Source: Clostridiales bacterium (GTDB taxonomy: Bacteria; Bacillota; Clostridia; Christensenellales; CAG-917). From it: DNA of 64,000 nucleotides. The notes under the pieces were generated by a model. The model was not told the origin of the DNA, ran no database searches, and was given only the letters and a program-made list of their open reading frames with translations. Positions 48,905-57,687 of this stretch are shown piece after piece. The stretch covers positions 868,001 through 932,000 of the forward strand of contig CP091734.1 of assembly GCA_022009995.1 (NCBI GenBank), written 5' to 3'. The position numbers and the translations under genes are program-made. The number at the start of each line of letters is the position of its first letter. Within the stretch, counting starts at the first letter, position 1.

Positions 48905-49443
48905 ATGGACAAGTTTTATCACATCAACATTGCGGGGCTTGAAAGGGATTTACCCATTTGCCCGATTAACGAAAACCTTTACATAGCCGGATTCGTCATG
49001 TTTTCCGACGTCGAAATGACCGTCAGGTGCGCGGAAGAACTTCTGAAAAAAGCACCCGAACACGACCTTATCATCACGGCGGAATCGAAGGGTATTCCTT
49101 TGGCGTACGAGATGGCGAAACAGGAAGGCAAAAATTATATTCTTGCCAGAAAGGGTTTAAAAGCCTATATGGTCGATCCCGTTAAGGTTGAGGTGAAGTC
49201 CATCACGACGGCGAAAGTCCAGACACTTTATCTTGACAAGTTTGACATCGACAGAATGAAAGGCAAGCGTATCCTTATCGTCGACGACGTTATTTCGACG
49301 GGCGAAAGTCTGCACGCGATTGAGGAACTTGTGCGTATCGCGGGCGGTCAGATCGTCGGGAGAATGGCGGTGCTTGCGGAAGGCGACGCGGCGGAAAGAC
49401 ACGACATTATTTCTTGCAGACGCTGCCGTTGTTCTTCAAATAA
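48905..49443 (+). CDS. Phosphoribosyltransferase, APRT-like (one frameshift near the end)
   Basis: About 179 residues after repair. The PRPP motif is ILIVDDVISTGESLHAI; the hood region NIAGLERDLPICPINENLYIAGFVMFSD resembles adenine/xanthine phosphoribosyltransferases. One T is lost near 49410; corrected, the chain ends DIIFLQTLPLFFK at the TAA at 49443, whereas the uncorrected frame runs on to 49516 through the terminator. Purine salvage is likely; the base is uncertain. RBS AAAAGGAG. Confidence 0.83.
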
Positions 49444-49471
49444 AAGCGGATATAAAACCAAAGAAATATTT

Positions 49472-49499
49472 AAGGATAGCGAAACCGCTATCCTTTTTG
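49472..49499 (+). terminator. Terminator after the phosphoribosyltransferase
   Basis: AAGGATAGC-GAAACC-GCTATCCTT plus T-run. Confidence 0.85.
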
Positions 49500-49581
49500 T
49501 TTGTTTCGATATATGAAGAATGGGTATTCGCGTTGCACAAAACGAGAGAAACGGTATGTGCAAAAACGCACTTGCAAAATA

Positions 49582-50094
49582 TTATTTTCTGTCTTCTTTT
49601 GCCGTGGCGAGCATGGCTTTAAGGACAACGACGTGCAATTCTTCGTCCTCGATTATTCGCTCAATCGTGGCTTTTAACGTATTGTTTTGTATACATAAAA
49701 TTGTGTTTTTGTAATTTTCAATCGCACACAGTTCGCCTTGAATATCATATTCCAGTAGTTTAATAAGGTCTGTTGCGTAGTTGACGTAACTGCCGTTCCA
49801 GAACGCCGTCCTGCCGCCGATAACGGGGAAACTTCCGTAAGCAGCAATCGCCGTCCCGAGGATTTTCTGGTGTTTCATTTCGCAAGCCGCAATCTCTGCA
49901 AGCTTTTTTGAAAATTCCGGAAACTCCCGCGATAAAACGTAACTTTGATAAACGTATTGCAGGATTGCCGTAGTTTCGCTGTCGCGCCCGCCGTAGTCGT
50001 TCATTAGTTTTTTCGCCTCGACGGGGTTCGGGTACGGTATGACCGGCTCGGGATATGGTAAGTCTTTTCTCACGCTCAAATCAGAAAAATTCAT
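49582..50094 (-). CDS. Ferritin-like diiron protein (rubrerythrin/Mn-catalase relative)
   Basis: 170 residues, four-helix bundle pattern. Candidate metal ligands sit in paired helices: ETTAILQYVYQSY, AACEMKHQKILG (E-x2-H), DIQGELCAIENY and IIEDEELHVVVLK (E-x2-H). Pro-rich N-terminus (PYPEPVIPYPNPV). Probably handles peroxide or iron. The SD GGAGG lies inside the 3' arm of a hairpin whose T-run abuts the ATG (see 50102-50130). Confidence 0.78.
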   Translation of the reverse strand: MNFSDLSVRKDLPYPEPVIPYPNPVEAKKLMNDYGGRDSETTAILQYVYQSYVLSREFPEFSKKLAEIAACEMKHQKILGTAIAAYGSFPVIGGRTAFWNGSYVNYATDLIKLLEYDIQGELCAIENYKNTILCIQNNTLKATIERIIEDEELHVVVLKAMLATAKEDRK

Positions 50095-50101
50095 AAAAAA
50101 C

Positions 50102-50130
50102 GCCTCCGCACGTACAAGATATGCGAAGGC
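50102..50130 (-). terminator. Hairpin that both follows the permease gene and contains the RBS of the ferritin-like gene
   Basis: On the minus strand GCCTTCGC pairs with GCGGAGGC (8 bp, one G-T) around a 13-base loop, followed by GTTTTTT and then the ATG. The GGAGG inside the right arm is the only Shine-Dalgarno for the next gene. Confidence 0.7.
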
Positions 50131-50150
50131 TTGAAAAAAGGTTCAAAAAA

Positions 50151-51327
50151 TCATAAATACACGACGAGCGCCGCAACGCCGAACAATACCAAAAAGTACA
50201 AAAAGTTGACGGCAAGAAGTTTCAGCACGAAATGTTTTTTGACGTCGTATTTTCTTTCAAGGCTCATTACCATATAGTTGTTCAAAGGGGCGGTGCCGTA
50301 TTTTCCGATATTTATGCCGTACATCAGCGACACGGTATTTTTGAAAAAGTCGGGAACACGAGCGCGACGGGATTGTTTGTGAGAAGTTGCGACGCAAGCG
50401 CCGAAAGCCACAGCTCGTTGCCGGCGATGATTTTTGTCAGAAATCCGTTGACGGACGGCATACGCAGGAAGTTGCCGCTCATCACGAAAAACGCCGTAAA
50501 CATTATAATCACGCCGTAGTTCGCTTTTTTGTAACTTCTGGGGTGGACGAAAAGCATCACGACAAGGATAATCGGCGTAACTATATAATAAGGCAGAACG
50601 TCGAAAATCGAAATTATGATGAACACGAACATCACGAAGTATATTAAAGTTCAAACTTCGGCAGTTTATATTCGCCGACGGGGGGCGGATTGAGTTTTCC
50701 TTTTTTGACGAAAAGGCACATTATAAACGTCAGTCCGTATCCCGCAAGCGCAAGCGGCCACAGGTTTTTGACAAACCAGAAGAAATCGAAATCGTAATAA
50801 TCGATAAGGAACAGGTTCTGCGCGTTGCCGAGCGGCGACACGATGCCCGATAGTTTCACCGCCATCGTCTGCATAATCACGACGAACGGGATAAGGTCGT
50901 TCGCTTCCGCCTGCGACAGCATGATTATCGCAAAGGGAATAAAAGTAATCGTCGCGATATCGTTCGTGATGAAAAGGGCAAAAAATGCCGGTAAAAAAAT
51001 AAGCACCGTCGCGATGGCACGGCGGTCGGATATTTTATCGAGGATTTTGCCCGACATGATCCCGAAGAAGCGGCAATCTTTCAGCCCCCTGACGACAAGC
51101 ATGAGCGACAGAAGACACAATATCGTTTTGTAACTGACGTAGTTTAAGTATTCCTTATCGGGCGGAACGAAGAAACAGGTGATTATCGCGCCGAGGACGG
51201 CAATTATCACGATAATGTTGTTTTTCAGAAGATTCTTGAACTTTAAAAGGCGCAGATAAGCGTCCGTCCCGTCGTGCGGGTCGGTTGAAAAAAGTTTAAG
51301 TTTTCTCTTAAAAATCTTGCGTTCCAT
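50151..51327 (-). CDS. ArsB/NhaD-superfamily ion permease (two or more frameshifts)
   Basis: About 392 residues after repair, with ten or more hydrophobic helices. FITNDIATITFIPFAI and SGIVSPLGNAQNLFLID are the two re-entrant motifs of the ArsB/NhaD/SLC13-like group; LLTNNPVALVF is the mirror motif in the second half. A T is lost near 50655 and a further indel lies near 50345. Members move Na+/H+, arsenite or dicarboxylates; the substrate is not clear here. Basic N-terminus MERKIFKRKLKLF. Confidence 0.8.
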
Positions 51328-51447
51328 TTTATTACTATATTTATAAGGTAATAATTAATATACAGTCGTTTTACCGTAAAGTCAATAACAAACGGAAAAA
51401 TTTAACGCGAAATTTTTAATATTTGCTCCTAAAACGCTGAAAAACGG

Positions 51448-51476
51448 TTGTAATTTTGAAATTTATATGTTAAAAT
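51448..51476 (+). promoter_or_regulatory. Promoter of secG
   Basis: TTGTAA at 51448-51453 and TAAAAT at 51471-51476, spacer 17. Confidence 0.65.
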
Positions 51477-51509
51477 TCACTTTGCTAATTAAATTCGGAG
51501 GAATTTATA

Positions 51510-51818
51510 ATGATAAAAAGTTTAATGCCGATGTTATCGGTTATACAATATGAAGTCGGTCAGAAGGTCGGCTGGGCAATGATGACGCTCATGGTGCTTG
51601 CGGCAATCGCTCTCGTCGTCGTGGTTCTTATGCAAAAGAGCAGCGGCGAAGATATGAGCGCAATCGCCGGATACAACCAGAAAAACGACTCGTTCTTCGG
51701 AAAGAACAAATCGCAAAGTTCCGAGGGCAGGCTCAGAATCGCGACGGTGGTATTATCGGTATTACTTCTTGTAGTTTCGGTTATCTACTTCGTAATTTTA
51801 AGCCTCAGCGGAAGATGA
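51510..51818 (+). CDS. secG: Preprotein translocase subunit SecG
   Basis: 102 residues with two membrane helices (about 20-40 and 76-98). The loop after helix 1 reads VVVLMQKSSGEDMSAIAGYNQ, the SecG hallmark (LLQ.s.g). The secG-rnr-smpB-ssrA order is classical for Firmicutes. RBS GGAGGAATT. Confidence 0.93.
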   Translation: MIKSLMPMLSVIQYEVGQKVGWAMMTLMVLAAIALVVVVLMQKSSGEDMSAIAGYNQKNDSFFGKNKSQSSEGRLRIATVVLSVLLLVVSVIYFVILSLSGR

Positions 51819-51835
51819 GGTTTATTTTAAGTACA

Positions 51836-51866
51836 AAGGGCGACGATAAGTCGCCCTTATTTTTAA
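51836..51866 (+). terminator. Terminator between secG and rnr
   Basis: AAGGGCGAC (51836-51844)/GTCGCCCTT (51850-51858) plus ATTTTTA. The rnr ATG is at 51868, immediately after the T-run, so rnr depends on read-through. Confidence 0.75.
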
Positions 51867-51867
51867 T

Positions 51868-53969
51868 ATGGAATTTAAGGAAAGATTATTAAACGAAATA
51901 AAATCGGCGGGGCTCGACAACTTTTCGGACAGATTGTTAAACCGAAAACTCGGGATATATTCAACGTTTGAAAAGCGCGAGGTCACGAAAGCCCTTGACG
52001 AACTCGTGCATGACGGCGTGCTTGTGTCCGTCGAAAAAGGAAATTATACGCTGAAAGACAAATGCGACGCGGTAAGCGGCGTGCTTCGCGGCAATCGCAG
52101 GGGTTTGCGTTTCTTATCCGCGACGACGGCAAAGCCGATTTATTCATACCGCACAAAGGTTTGCACGGCGCGCAAAGCGGCGATAGGTTTACGTCGTGCC
52201 CGTGAAAGGCACTGCCGACGAAGGCAAAGTCGTTGCCGTTATCGAGCGCGGAAAACGCCAACTTGTGGGCGAATATACAAGCGACCGCGCTGGACACGGA
52301 TTTGTCATTCCCGACGACGAAAGTTATTTTTCGGACGTGTTTATTCCGACTGCGGGACGCGGCGGCGCAAAGAACAAAGACAAGGTCGTCGTGAACATTT
52401 ACGACTGGGATTCGGGCAAAAATCCCGTTGGCGAAATCACTGAGATTTTGGGGCGCGCAACACCGTAAAAGGCGATACGCTGGCGATAATTCGTGACCAC
52501 GGGTTTTATGAGAACTTTTCAAAAGAGGCACTTTACGACGCGGAAAGAATAAATAAACCCGTCGATAAGAAAGAAATCGCAAAACGCACAGATTATCGCG
52601 ATTTGCTCACGATTACAATCGACGGTGCCGACGCGAAAGACTTTGACGACGCGATAACGGTTGAAAGACGCGGTGACGGATTTGTTCTTTACGTTCATAT
52701 CGCGGACGTCGCGCATTATATAAAACAGGACGGAATTCTGGACGCAGAGGCGTTGAAACGCGCAACGAGCGTTTACCTTCCGAACATGGTGTTGCCGATG
52801 CTTCCCGAAGCCGTGTCGAACGGGGTTTGTAGCCTGTCGAAAACCTGGACAGACTGACGCTTTCCTGCGTTATGGAAATCGACAAAACGGGAAAAGTCAC
52901 GGGAAACAAAATCGTCGAAAGCGTGATAAGAAGCAATCATCGCATGACCTACGACGACGTGCAGAAAATCCTTGACGGCGACAAAAAACTCATTGAAAAA
53001 TACGCCGACGTATACGATATGATAACGTGCGCGCGCGACCTTGAAAGGATACTGAACGCGAAAAGAAGAAATCGCGGTAGCATAAACTTTATCTCGGAAG
53101 AGCCGAAGTTTATGATAAAAGACGGGAAGGTCCTGGACGTCGCGCCGTATCCTTATTACGAAAGCAACCTTATTATCGAAGAATTTATGCTGCTTGCAAA
53201 CGAAACCGTTGCGGAGTTTATGTATCATACCGAACTGCCTTTCGTTTACCGCGTGCACGAAGCGCCGAACAAGGAAAAAGTGCTGGAATTCAAAAAGTTC
53301 GTTTCGTCGTTCAATTATAACTTCGTCGTGCACCAGAGCATGCACGCGTCGGAGTACCAGAAACTGCTGGACGACATAAAAGGCACGGCGGAAGAGCGCA
53401 TAATCAGCAAAGTTATGCTTCGCAGTATGCAAAAGGCGAAGTACACGACGGGGAATGCGGGACACTTCGGGCTTGCGCTCGAATACTACTGTCATTTCAC
53501 GTCGCCGATACGCCGTTATCCCGACCTGACCATCCACCGCGTCATCAAAAAGATGCTTGCTGGACAACTGTCGGGCGCGGAGATTACGAAAACGCTTATC
53601 AGGTGCGAAAAGTCGGCGGCAATATCGTCGGAAAGGGAAATCGCCGCGGAATGTGCCGAGCGCGACGGCGACGATTACTTCAAAATGCTGTATATGGCGG
53701 ACAAATCCGGCGAAATTTACGACGGTATAATCAGCGGCGTAACGGGTTTCGGGGTGTTCGTTCAACTTCAAAACACGGTGGAAGGGTTTATCTCGCTTGA
53801 CAAACTTCCCGCCGGAAAATATAAATTCGACGAAGGGCGGTTCACTCTTTCTTCGGGCAAACACGTTTATTCGTTGGGCGATAAAATAAAAATTAAAGTC
53901 GACGGCATTTCCCGCGAAATCCGCCGTGTAAATTTCTCGGTTTATGAAGAAAAAGCAAGACGGCAATAA
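51868..53969 (+). CDS. rnr: Ribonuclease R (three frameshifts)
   Basis: 3'-5' exoribonuclease. Winged-helix start (LSVEKGNYTLKDK region), cold-shock domains, RNB catalytic block TIDGADAKDFDDAITVERRGDGF with the conserved Asps, HFGLALEYYCHFTSPIRRYPDLTIHR, then an S1 domain (GIISGVTGFGVFVQL). Indels near 52100-52190, 52465 and 52845 interrupt it. Length ~700. RNase R works with SmpB and tmRNA to destroy truncated mRNA, and both are encoded next. No RBS is evident between the terminator and the ATG. Confidence 0.92.
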
Positions 53970-54415
53970 AATCATTGCTACCAACAAAAAAGCGTATCAC
54001 GACTATTTTATCGAAGACACTCTGGAAGCGGGCATCGCTCTCGAAGGCACGAGGTAAAGTCGTTAAGGCTTAATAACGTCAATATGAAAGACAGTTTCGC
54101 AATCGTGAAAAACGGCGAGGTTTTCCTTGTCGGCATGCACATTTCGCCGTATAAAATGGCGACGATGTTCAAAATCGATCCGATGCGTAACCGTCGCTTA
54201 TTGTTGCATAAGTCGGAAATAAGAAAACTGAAACAAAAGGTGGAGCAAAAGGGATATACCCTTGTCCCCACGAAACTTTATTTAAGGACGCGCTCGTAAA
54301 GGTCGAACTCGGCGTCGCAAGGGGCAAAGAGTTGCACGACAAACGAGACGCGATTTCGGAAAAAGAAAACAAAAGAAAACTCGACCGCGTATTGAAAGAG
54401 TACGGCGCGAGATAG
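53944..54415 (+). CDS. smpB: SsrA-binding protein SmpB (two frameshifts)
   Basis: ATG at 53944 inside the end of rnr. KIIATNKKAYHDYFIEDTLEAGIALEGT, VKSLRLNNVNMKDSFA, HISPYKMATMFKIDPMRNRRLLLHKSEI and the basic C-terminal tail KENKRKLDRVLKEYGAR are SmpB throughout. Indels near 54053 and 54285 each need one or two bases. Length ~156, normal. SmpB carries tmRNA into stalled ribosomes. Confidence 0.95.
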
Positions 54416-54424
54416 GAGATATTT

Positions 54425-55707
54425 ATGGATAAAAAAATCGATACTTATGCGTACAGGCGGGCTATACTCCGAAAAACGGCGAGCCCCGTCAGATCCCCAT
54501 CGTGCAAAGCACCACGTTTAAGTATGATTCGAGCCCCGAAATGGCAAAACTTTTCAATCTCGAAGCAAGCGGGTACTTCTACACAAGGCTTCAAAACCCC
54601 ACCAACGATTACGTCGCGGCAAAGATCGCGGCACTCGAAGGGGGAACGGCGGGCATGCTCACGTCAAGCGGTCAGGCGGCAAACTTTTACGCCGTGTTCA
54701 ATATCGCAAGTTGCGGCGATCACGTCGTCAGCAGTTCCGCAATTTACGGCGGCACGTACAACCTGTTGCGGTTACGATGAAAAAGATGGGCATCGACTTT
54801 ACGTTCGTATCGCCCGACTGCACGGAAGAAGAACTCGAAGCGGCGTTCCGCCCGAATACGAAAGCGTTGTTCGGCGAAACAATCGCAAATCCCGCGCTTG
54901 CCGTTTTGGACATTGAAAAATTCGCGCGGGTAGCGCATCGTCACGGCGTTCCGTTTATTATCGACAATACGTTCGCAACGCCCGTGCAATGCCGTCCTAT
55001 CGAGTGGGGCGCGGATATCGTAACGCATTCCACGACGAAATATATGGACGGTCACGGTGTGGCGGTCGGCGGCGCAATCGTTGACGCGGGCAAGTTCGAC
55101 TGGTTCGCTCACGCCGACAAATTCCCCGGGCTCACCACCCCCGACGACAGTTATCACGGCATCGTTTATGCAGAGCGTTTCGGGAAAGAAGGCGCGTTCA
55201 TCACGAAAGCGACGGCGCAACTTATGAGAGATTTCGGCTCGATTCAGTCGCCGCAAAACGCATTTTATCTTAATCTCGGACTTGAAAGCCTGCACGTCAG
55301 AATGAAACGCCACGCTGAAAACGGTCTTGCCGTCGCGAAGTTCTTGTCGGAAAACGAGAACGTCGCGTGGGTTTCGTATCCGCTGCTCGAAGGCGACAAG
55401 TATTACGACGTTGCGAAAGTATCTTCAAAGCGGCGCGTGCGGAGTCGTCAGCTTCGGCGTGAAGGGCGGCAGGGAAAAAGCCGAAAAATTTATGGCTGCG
55501 CTGAAAATCATCGCAATCGAAACGCACGTTGCCGACGCAAGAAGTTGCTGCTTGCACCCCGCAAGTTCGACGCATCGCCAGATGACCGACGAAGAGTTGA
55601 CGGCGGCGGGCATTTCTCCCGACCTTATCCGCGTAAGCCTGGGGCTTGAAAACGCAGACGACCTGATTGAAGATATCCGTCAGGCGCTTGAAACGGCGGT
55701 GAAGTGA
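54425..55707 (+). CDS. metY: O-acetylhomoserine sulfhydrylase-type PLP enzyme (three frameshifts)
   Basis: Cys/Met metabolism PLP family. After repair: QIPIVQSTTFKYDS, YFYTRLQNPTNDYVAAKIAALEGG, SSGQAANFYAVFNIASCGDHVV, IDNTFATPVQCRPIEWGADIV and the PLP Lys in HSTTKYMDGHG. Indels near 54465, 54770 and 55425. Length ~428, fits MetY, which makes homocysteine from O-acetylhomoserine and sulfide. metA follows 1 bp later, giving a two-step methionine unit. Confidence 0.9.
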
Positions 55708-55708
55708 T

Positions 55709-56620
55709 ATGCCGATCGTTATCCCGCGCGACCTTCCTGCATTCGACAGTCTGCTTCACGAAAAGATTTTCGTCATGGACGGCAGCCGCGCCGTGTCGCA
55801 GGACATTCGCCCCATCGAAATCGCAATTCTGAACCTTATGCCCACAAAGGAAGTTACCGAAACGCAGCTGCTGCGGTTGCTTGGTAATACGCCTTTGCAA
55901 GTGAACGTCACGCTTGTCAAAACGTCGACGTACAAGGCAAACCATACGAGCGAAACTTATCTCGACAAGTTTTACAAAAGCCTTGACGAAATTAAAAAAA
56001 TGAAGTTCGACGGTATGATAATCACGGGCGCGCCCGTCGAAACCCTGCCGTTCACCGACGTCAAATATTGGGCGGAACTTCAAGAAATCCTTGATTTTGC
56101 GGACGATAACGTCACCAGCACTATGTTTATATGCTGGGGCGCGCAGGCGGCGCTTTATTACTACTACGGCATAAATAAGCATCTGCTTGACAAAAAACTT
56201 TTCGGGGTGTATAACAACGTTAAGTGCGTCTTGCACGAGCCGCTGCTAAAAGGCATGGACGACGTGATTCGGATTCCGCATTCGCGCCATACCGCAATCG
56301 ACGAAGATAAGCTGAAAAAATGCCCGGATCTTGAAGTGCTGGTGTCGGGCGAAAAGTGCGGCCCGTCCATTATAAAGTCGAAAGACAACCGCCGCATCTT
56401 CCTTACGGGACACAGCGAATACGACCGCGAAACGCTGGAAAGAGAATACCTTCGCGACAAAGAAAAAGGGCTTGAAATCGCCCCGCCCGAAAACTATTAC
56501 AACGCGGACGGCACGATAAATATGAGCTGGGGCAGCACGGCAAATCTCTTGTATTACAACTGGCTCAACTACTACGTTTATCAGGTCACGCCCTTTGAAA
56601 TCGACACGATTTCAAAATAA
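55709..56620 (+). CDS. metA: Homoserine O-acyltransferase MetA
   Basis: Intact, 303 residues. MPIVIPRDLPAFDSLLHEKIFVM, ILNLMPTKEVTETQLLRLLGNTPLQV, and the active-site Cys in TMFICWGAQAALYYYYGI mark MetA. Despite the old succinyl name, most Firmicute members use acetyl-CoA, which would feed MetY directly. Sits between smpB and ssrA. Confidence 0.95.
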   Translation: MPIVIPRDLPAFDSLLHEKIFVMDGSRAVSQDIRPIEIAILNLMPTKEVTETQLLRLLGNTPLQVNVTLVKTSTYKANHTSETYLDKFYKSLDEIKKMKFDGMIITGAPVETLPFTDVKYWAELQEILDFADDNVTSTMFICWGAQAALYYYYGINKHLLDKKLFGVYNNVKCVLHEPLLKGMDDVIRIPHSRHTAIDEDKLKKCPDLEVLVSGEKCGPSIIKSKDNRRIFLTGHSEYDRETLEREYLRDKEKGLEIAPPENYYNADGTINMSWGSTANLLYYNWLNYYVYQVTPFEIDTISK

Positions 56621-56722
56621 ACGGCAAAAAATAATACTGCAAATCAAACGGTTTATCGTATCGTTTCGTACGGTAAACCGCAAGATATATCAACTTAATA
56701 CTTTTTTCGTTATTTTGTCCAC

Positions 56723-57091
56723 GGGGATGTTTTTGGATTCGACGTTTTTGTATGGACGATAAGAAGCATGTCGCAGGTCCGGCTGCGTTAAAGACGGAAA
56801 ATTAAAATTAAACGCAAAAAATAACGAAAAAGTGAACGCTCCTGCGTTCGCATTCGCTGCTTAATTAATTAGCGGCACGTCGACCTTACGTTCCTGTTCC
56901 GTAAGCAATCGGCGTCATACTGAACGGGCTACGGATTTACCCACGGCGGTAAGTAAATCGGCATTCTCCGCCTCTTCAAAACCGCCGTCTGTCGGCGAAC
57001 GACGGTAAGAGAACTTAATCACCGAATAAGCATGTAGAAGGTGTCGGGTGTAGAAGGACGAACCGGGGTTCAAATCCCCGCATCTCCACCA
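56723..57091 (+). ncRNA. ssrA: Transfer-messenger RNA
   Basis: The 5' end GGGGATGTTTTTGGATTCGACG matches the tmRNA consensus and its first seven bases pair with CATCTCC at the 3' end. The T-arm GGGGTTCAAATCCCC is at 57065-57079 and the encoded CCA ends at 57091. Length 369. The tag ORF lies at 56814-56864. smpB is 2.3 kb upstream. Confidence 0.95.
56814..56864 (+). other. tmRNA tag peptide reading frame
   Basis: From the resume codon GCA the frame gives AKNNEKVNAPAFAFAA then TAA (TTAATTAATTAG follows). It ends in the non-polar AFAFAA, suited to recognition by ClpXP-type proteases. The resume codon is inferred from the upstream A-rich context. Confidence 0.85.
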
Positions 57092-57100
57092 CAAAAAAGA

Positions 57101-57132
57101 CAAGTTGAACTTTTCTGTTCAACTTGTTTTTC
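57101..57132 (+). terminator. Terminator of ssrA
   Basis: CAAGTTGAAC (57101-57110)/GTTCAACTTG (57117-57126) then TTTTTCT. Confidence 0.88.
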
Positions 57133-57268
57133 TATGTCGTCAATGCGGGGATTTTGCACGGCAAAAGCCGTGCCGTTGCTCTGCAACGTGAACCCCGGTA
57201 CCCGGGCTGACACTCCGCTTTAAAATGCAAGCATTTGCGCTTCGTTATTACGCAAACTATGTTTGCTA

Positions 57269-57288
57269 CAAATCCCGCATCTCCACCA
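57269..57288 (+). other. Copy of the tmRNA 3' end, possible attachment-site remnant (1)
   Basis: CAAATCCCGCATCTCCACCA repeats the tmRNA end at 57071-57091 with one C fewer. tmRNA 3' ends are classic integration sites. Confidence 0.55.
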
Positions 57289-57452
57289 AAAAAGGAACAG
57301 CGAAGGCTGTTCCTTTTTTTATTCCGAAGCGGGGATTTTGCACGGCAAAAGCCGTGCCGTTGCTCTGCAACGTGAACCCCGGTACCCGGGCTGACACTCC
57401 GCTTTAAAATGCAAGCATTTGCGCTTCGTTATTACGCAAACTATGTTTGCTA

Positions 57453-57472
57453 CAAATCCCGCATCTCCACCA
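57453..57472 (+). other. Copy of the tmRNA 3' end, possible attachment-site remnant (2)
   Basis: Identical to 57269-57288, 184 bp downstream. Confidence 0.55.
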
Positions 57473-57664
57473 AAAAAGGAACAGCGAAGGCTGTTCCTTT
57501 TTTTATTCCGAAGCGGGGATTTCGCACGGCAAAAGCCGTGCCGTTGCTTTGCAAGACAGGATGCGGCAGGAAAGACGGTGGTTTTCGGCGGTTTTTTGTT
57601 GCGGGAGATTCTAATTATAATTAAATATATTGTTTTGTTATCTTTACGCTCGTAAACGCCGCGT

Positions 57665-57679
57665 GCAGTGTGGTATAAT
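57665..57679 (+). promoter_or_regulatory. Extended -10 promoter of the ABC exporter pair
   Basis: TGTGGTATAAT with TATAAT at 57674-57679 and a TGn extension; the -35 is poor. The predicted start lies only ~2 bases before the ATG at 57688, and no SD is seen. Confidence 0.55.
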
Positions 57680-57687
57680 CTCAAAGT

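Larger units (their letters stand above)
57145..57556 (+). repeat. 184-bp tandem repeat, two full copies and a partial third, each with a tmRNA 3'-end copy
   Basis: GCGGGGATTTTGC starts at 57145, 57329 and 57513, exactly 184 bp apart; the two full units are almost identical. Each contains hairpins CACGGC/GCCGTG, AAATGC/GCATTT and GCAAAC/GTTTGC, then ATCCCGCATCTCCACCA (ending 57288 and 57472), then a terminator AAGGAACAGC/GCTGTTCCTT plus T-run. The third copy ends in the first ~45 bases. No believable gene; short open frames inside are repeat artefacts. Confidence 0.85.

Noticed and set aside
48905..49516. Phosphoribosyltransferase with a novel Cys-rich C-terminus
   Set aside because: The tail is an out-of-frame reading through the terminator; one added T gives the normal family ending at 49443.
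57040..57091. A tRNA gene (T-arm and CCA visible)
   Set aside because: There is no D-arm or anticodon arm at tRNA spacing; the 5' partner is 350 bases upstream, so this is the tmRNA end.
57145..57556. CRISPR array
   Set aside because: The units are 184 bp and head-to-tail identical with no variable spacers or cas genes.
57225..57684. Short ORFs inside and around the tandem repeats
   Set aside because: They have no RBS, repeat with the unit and show no protein-like conservation.
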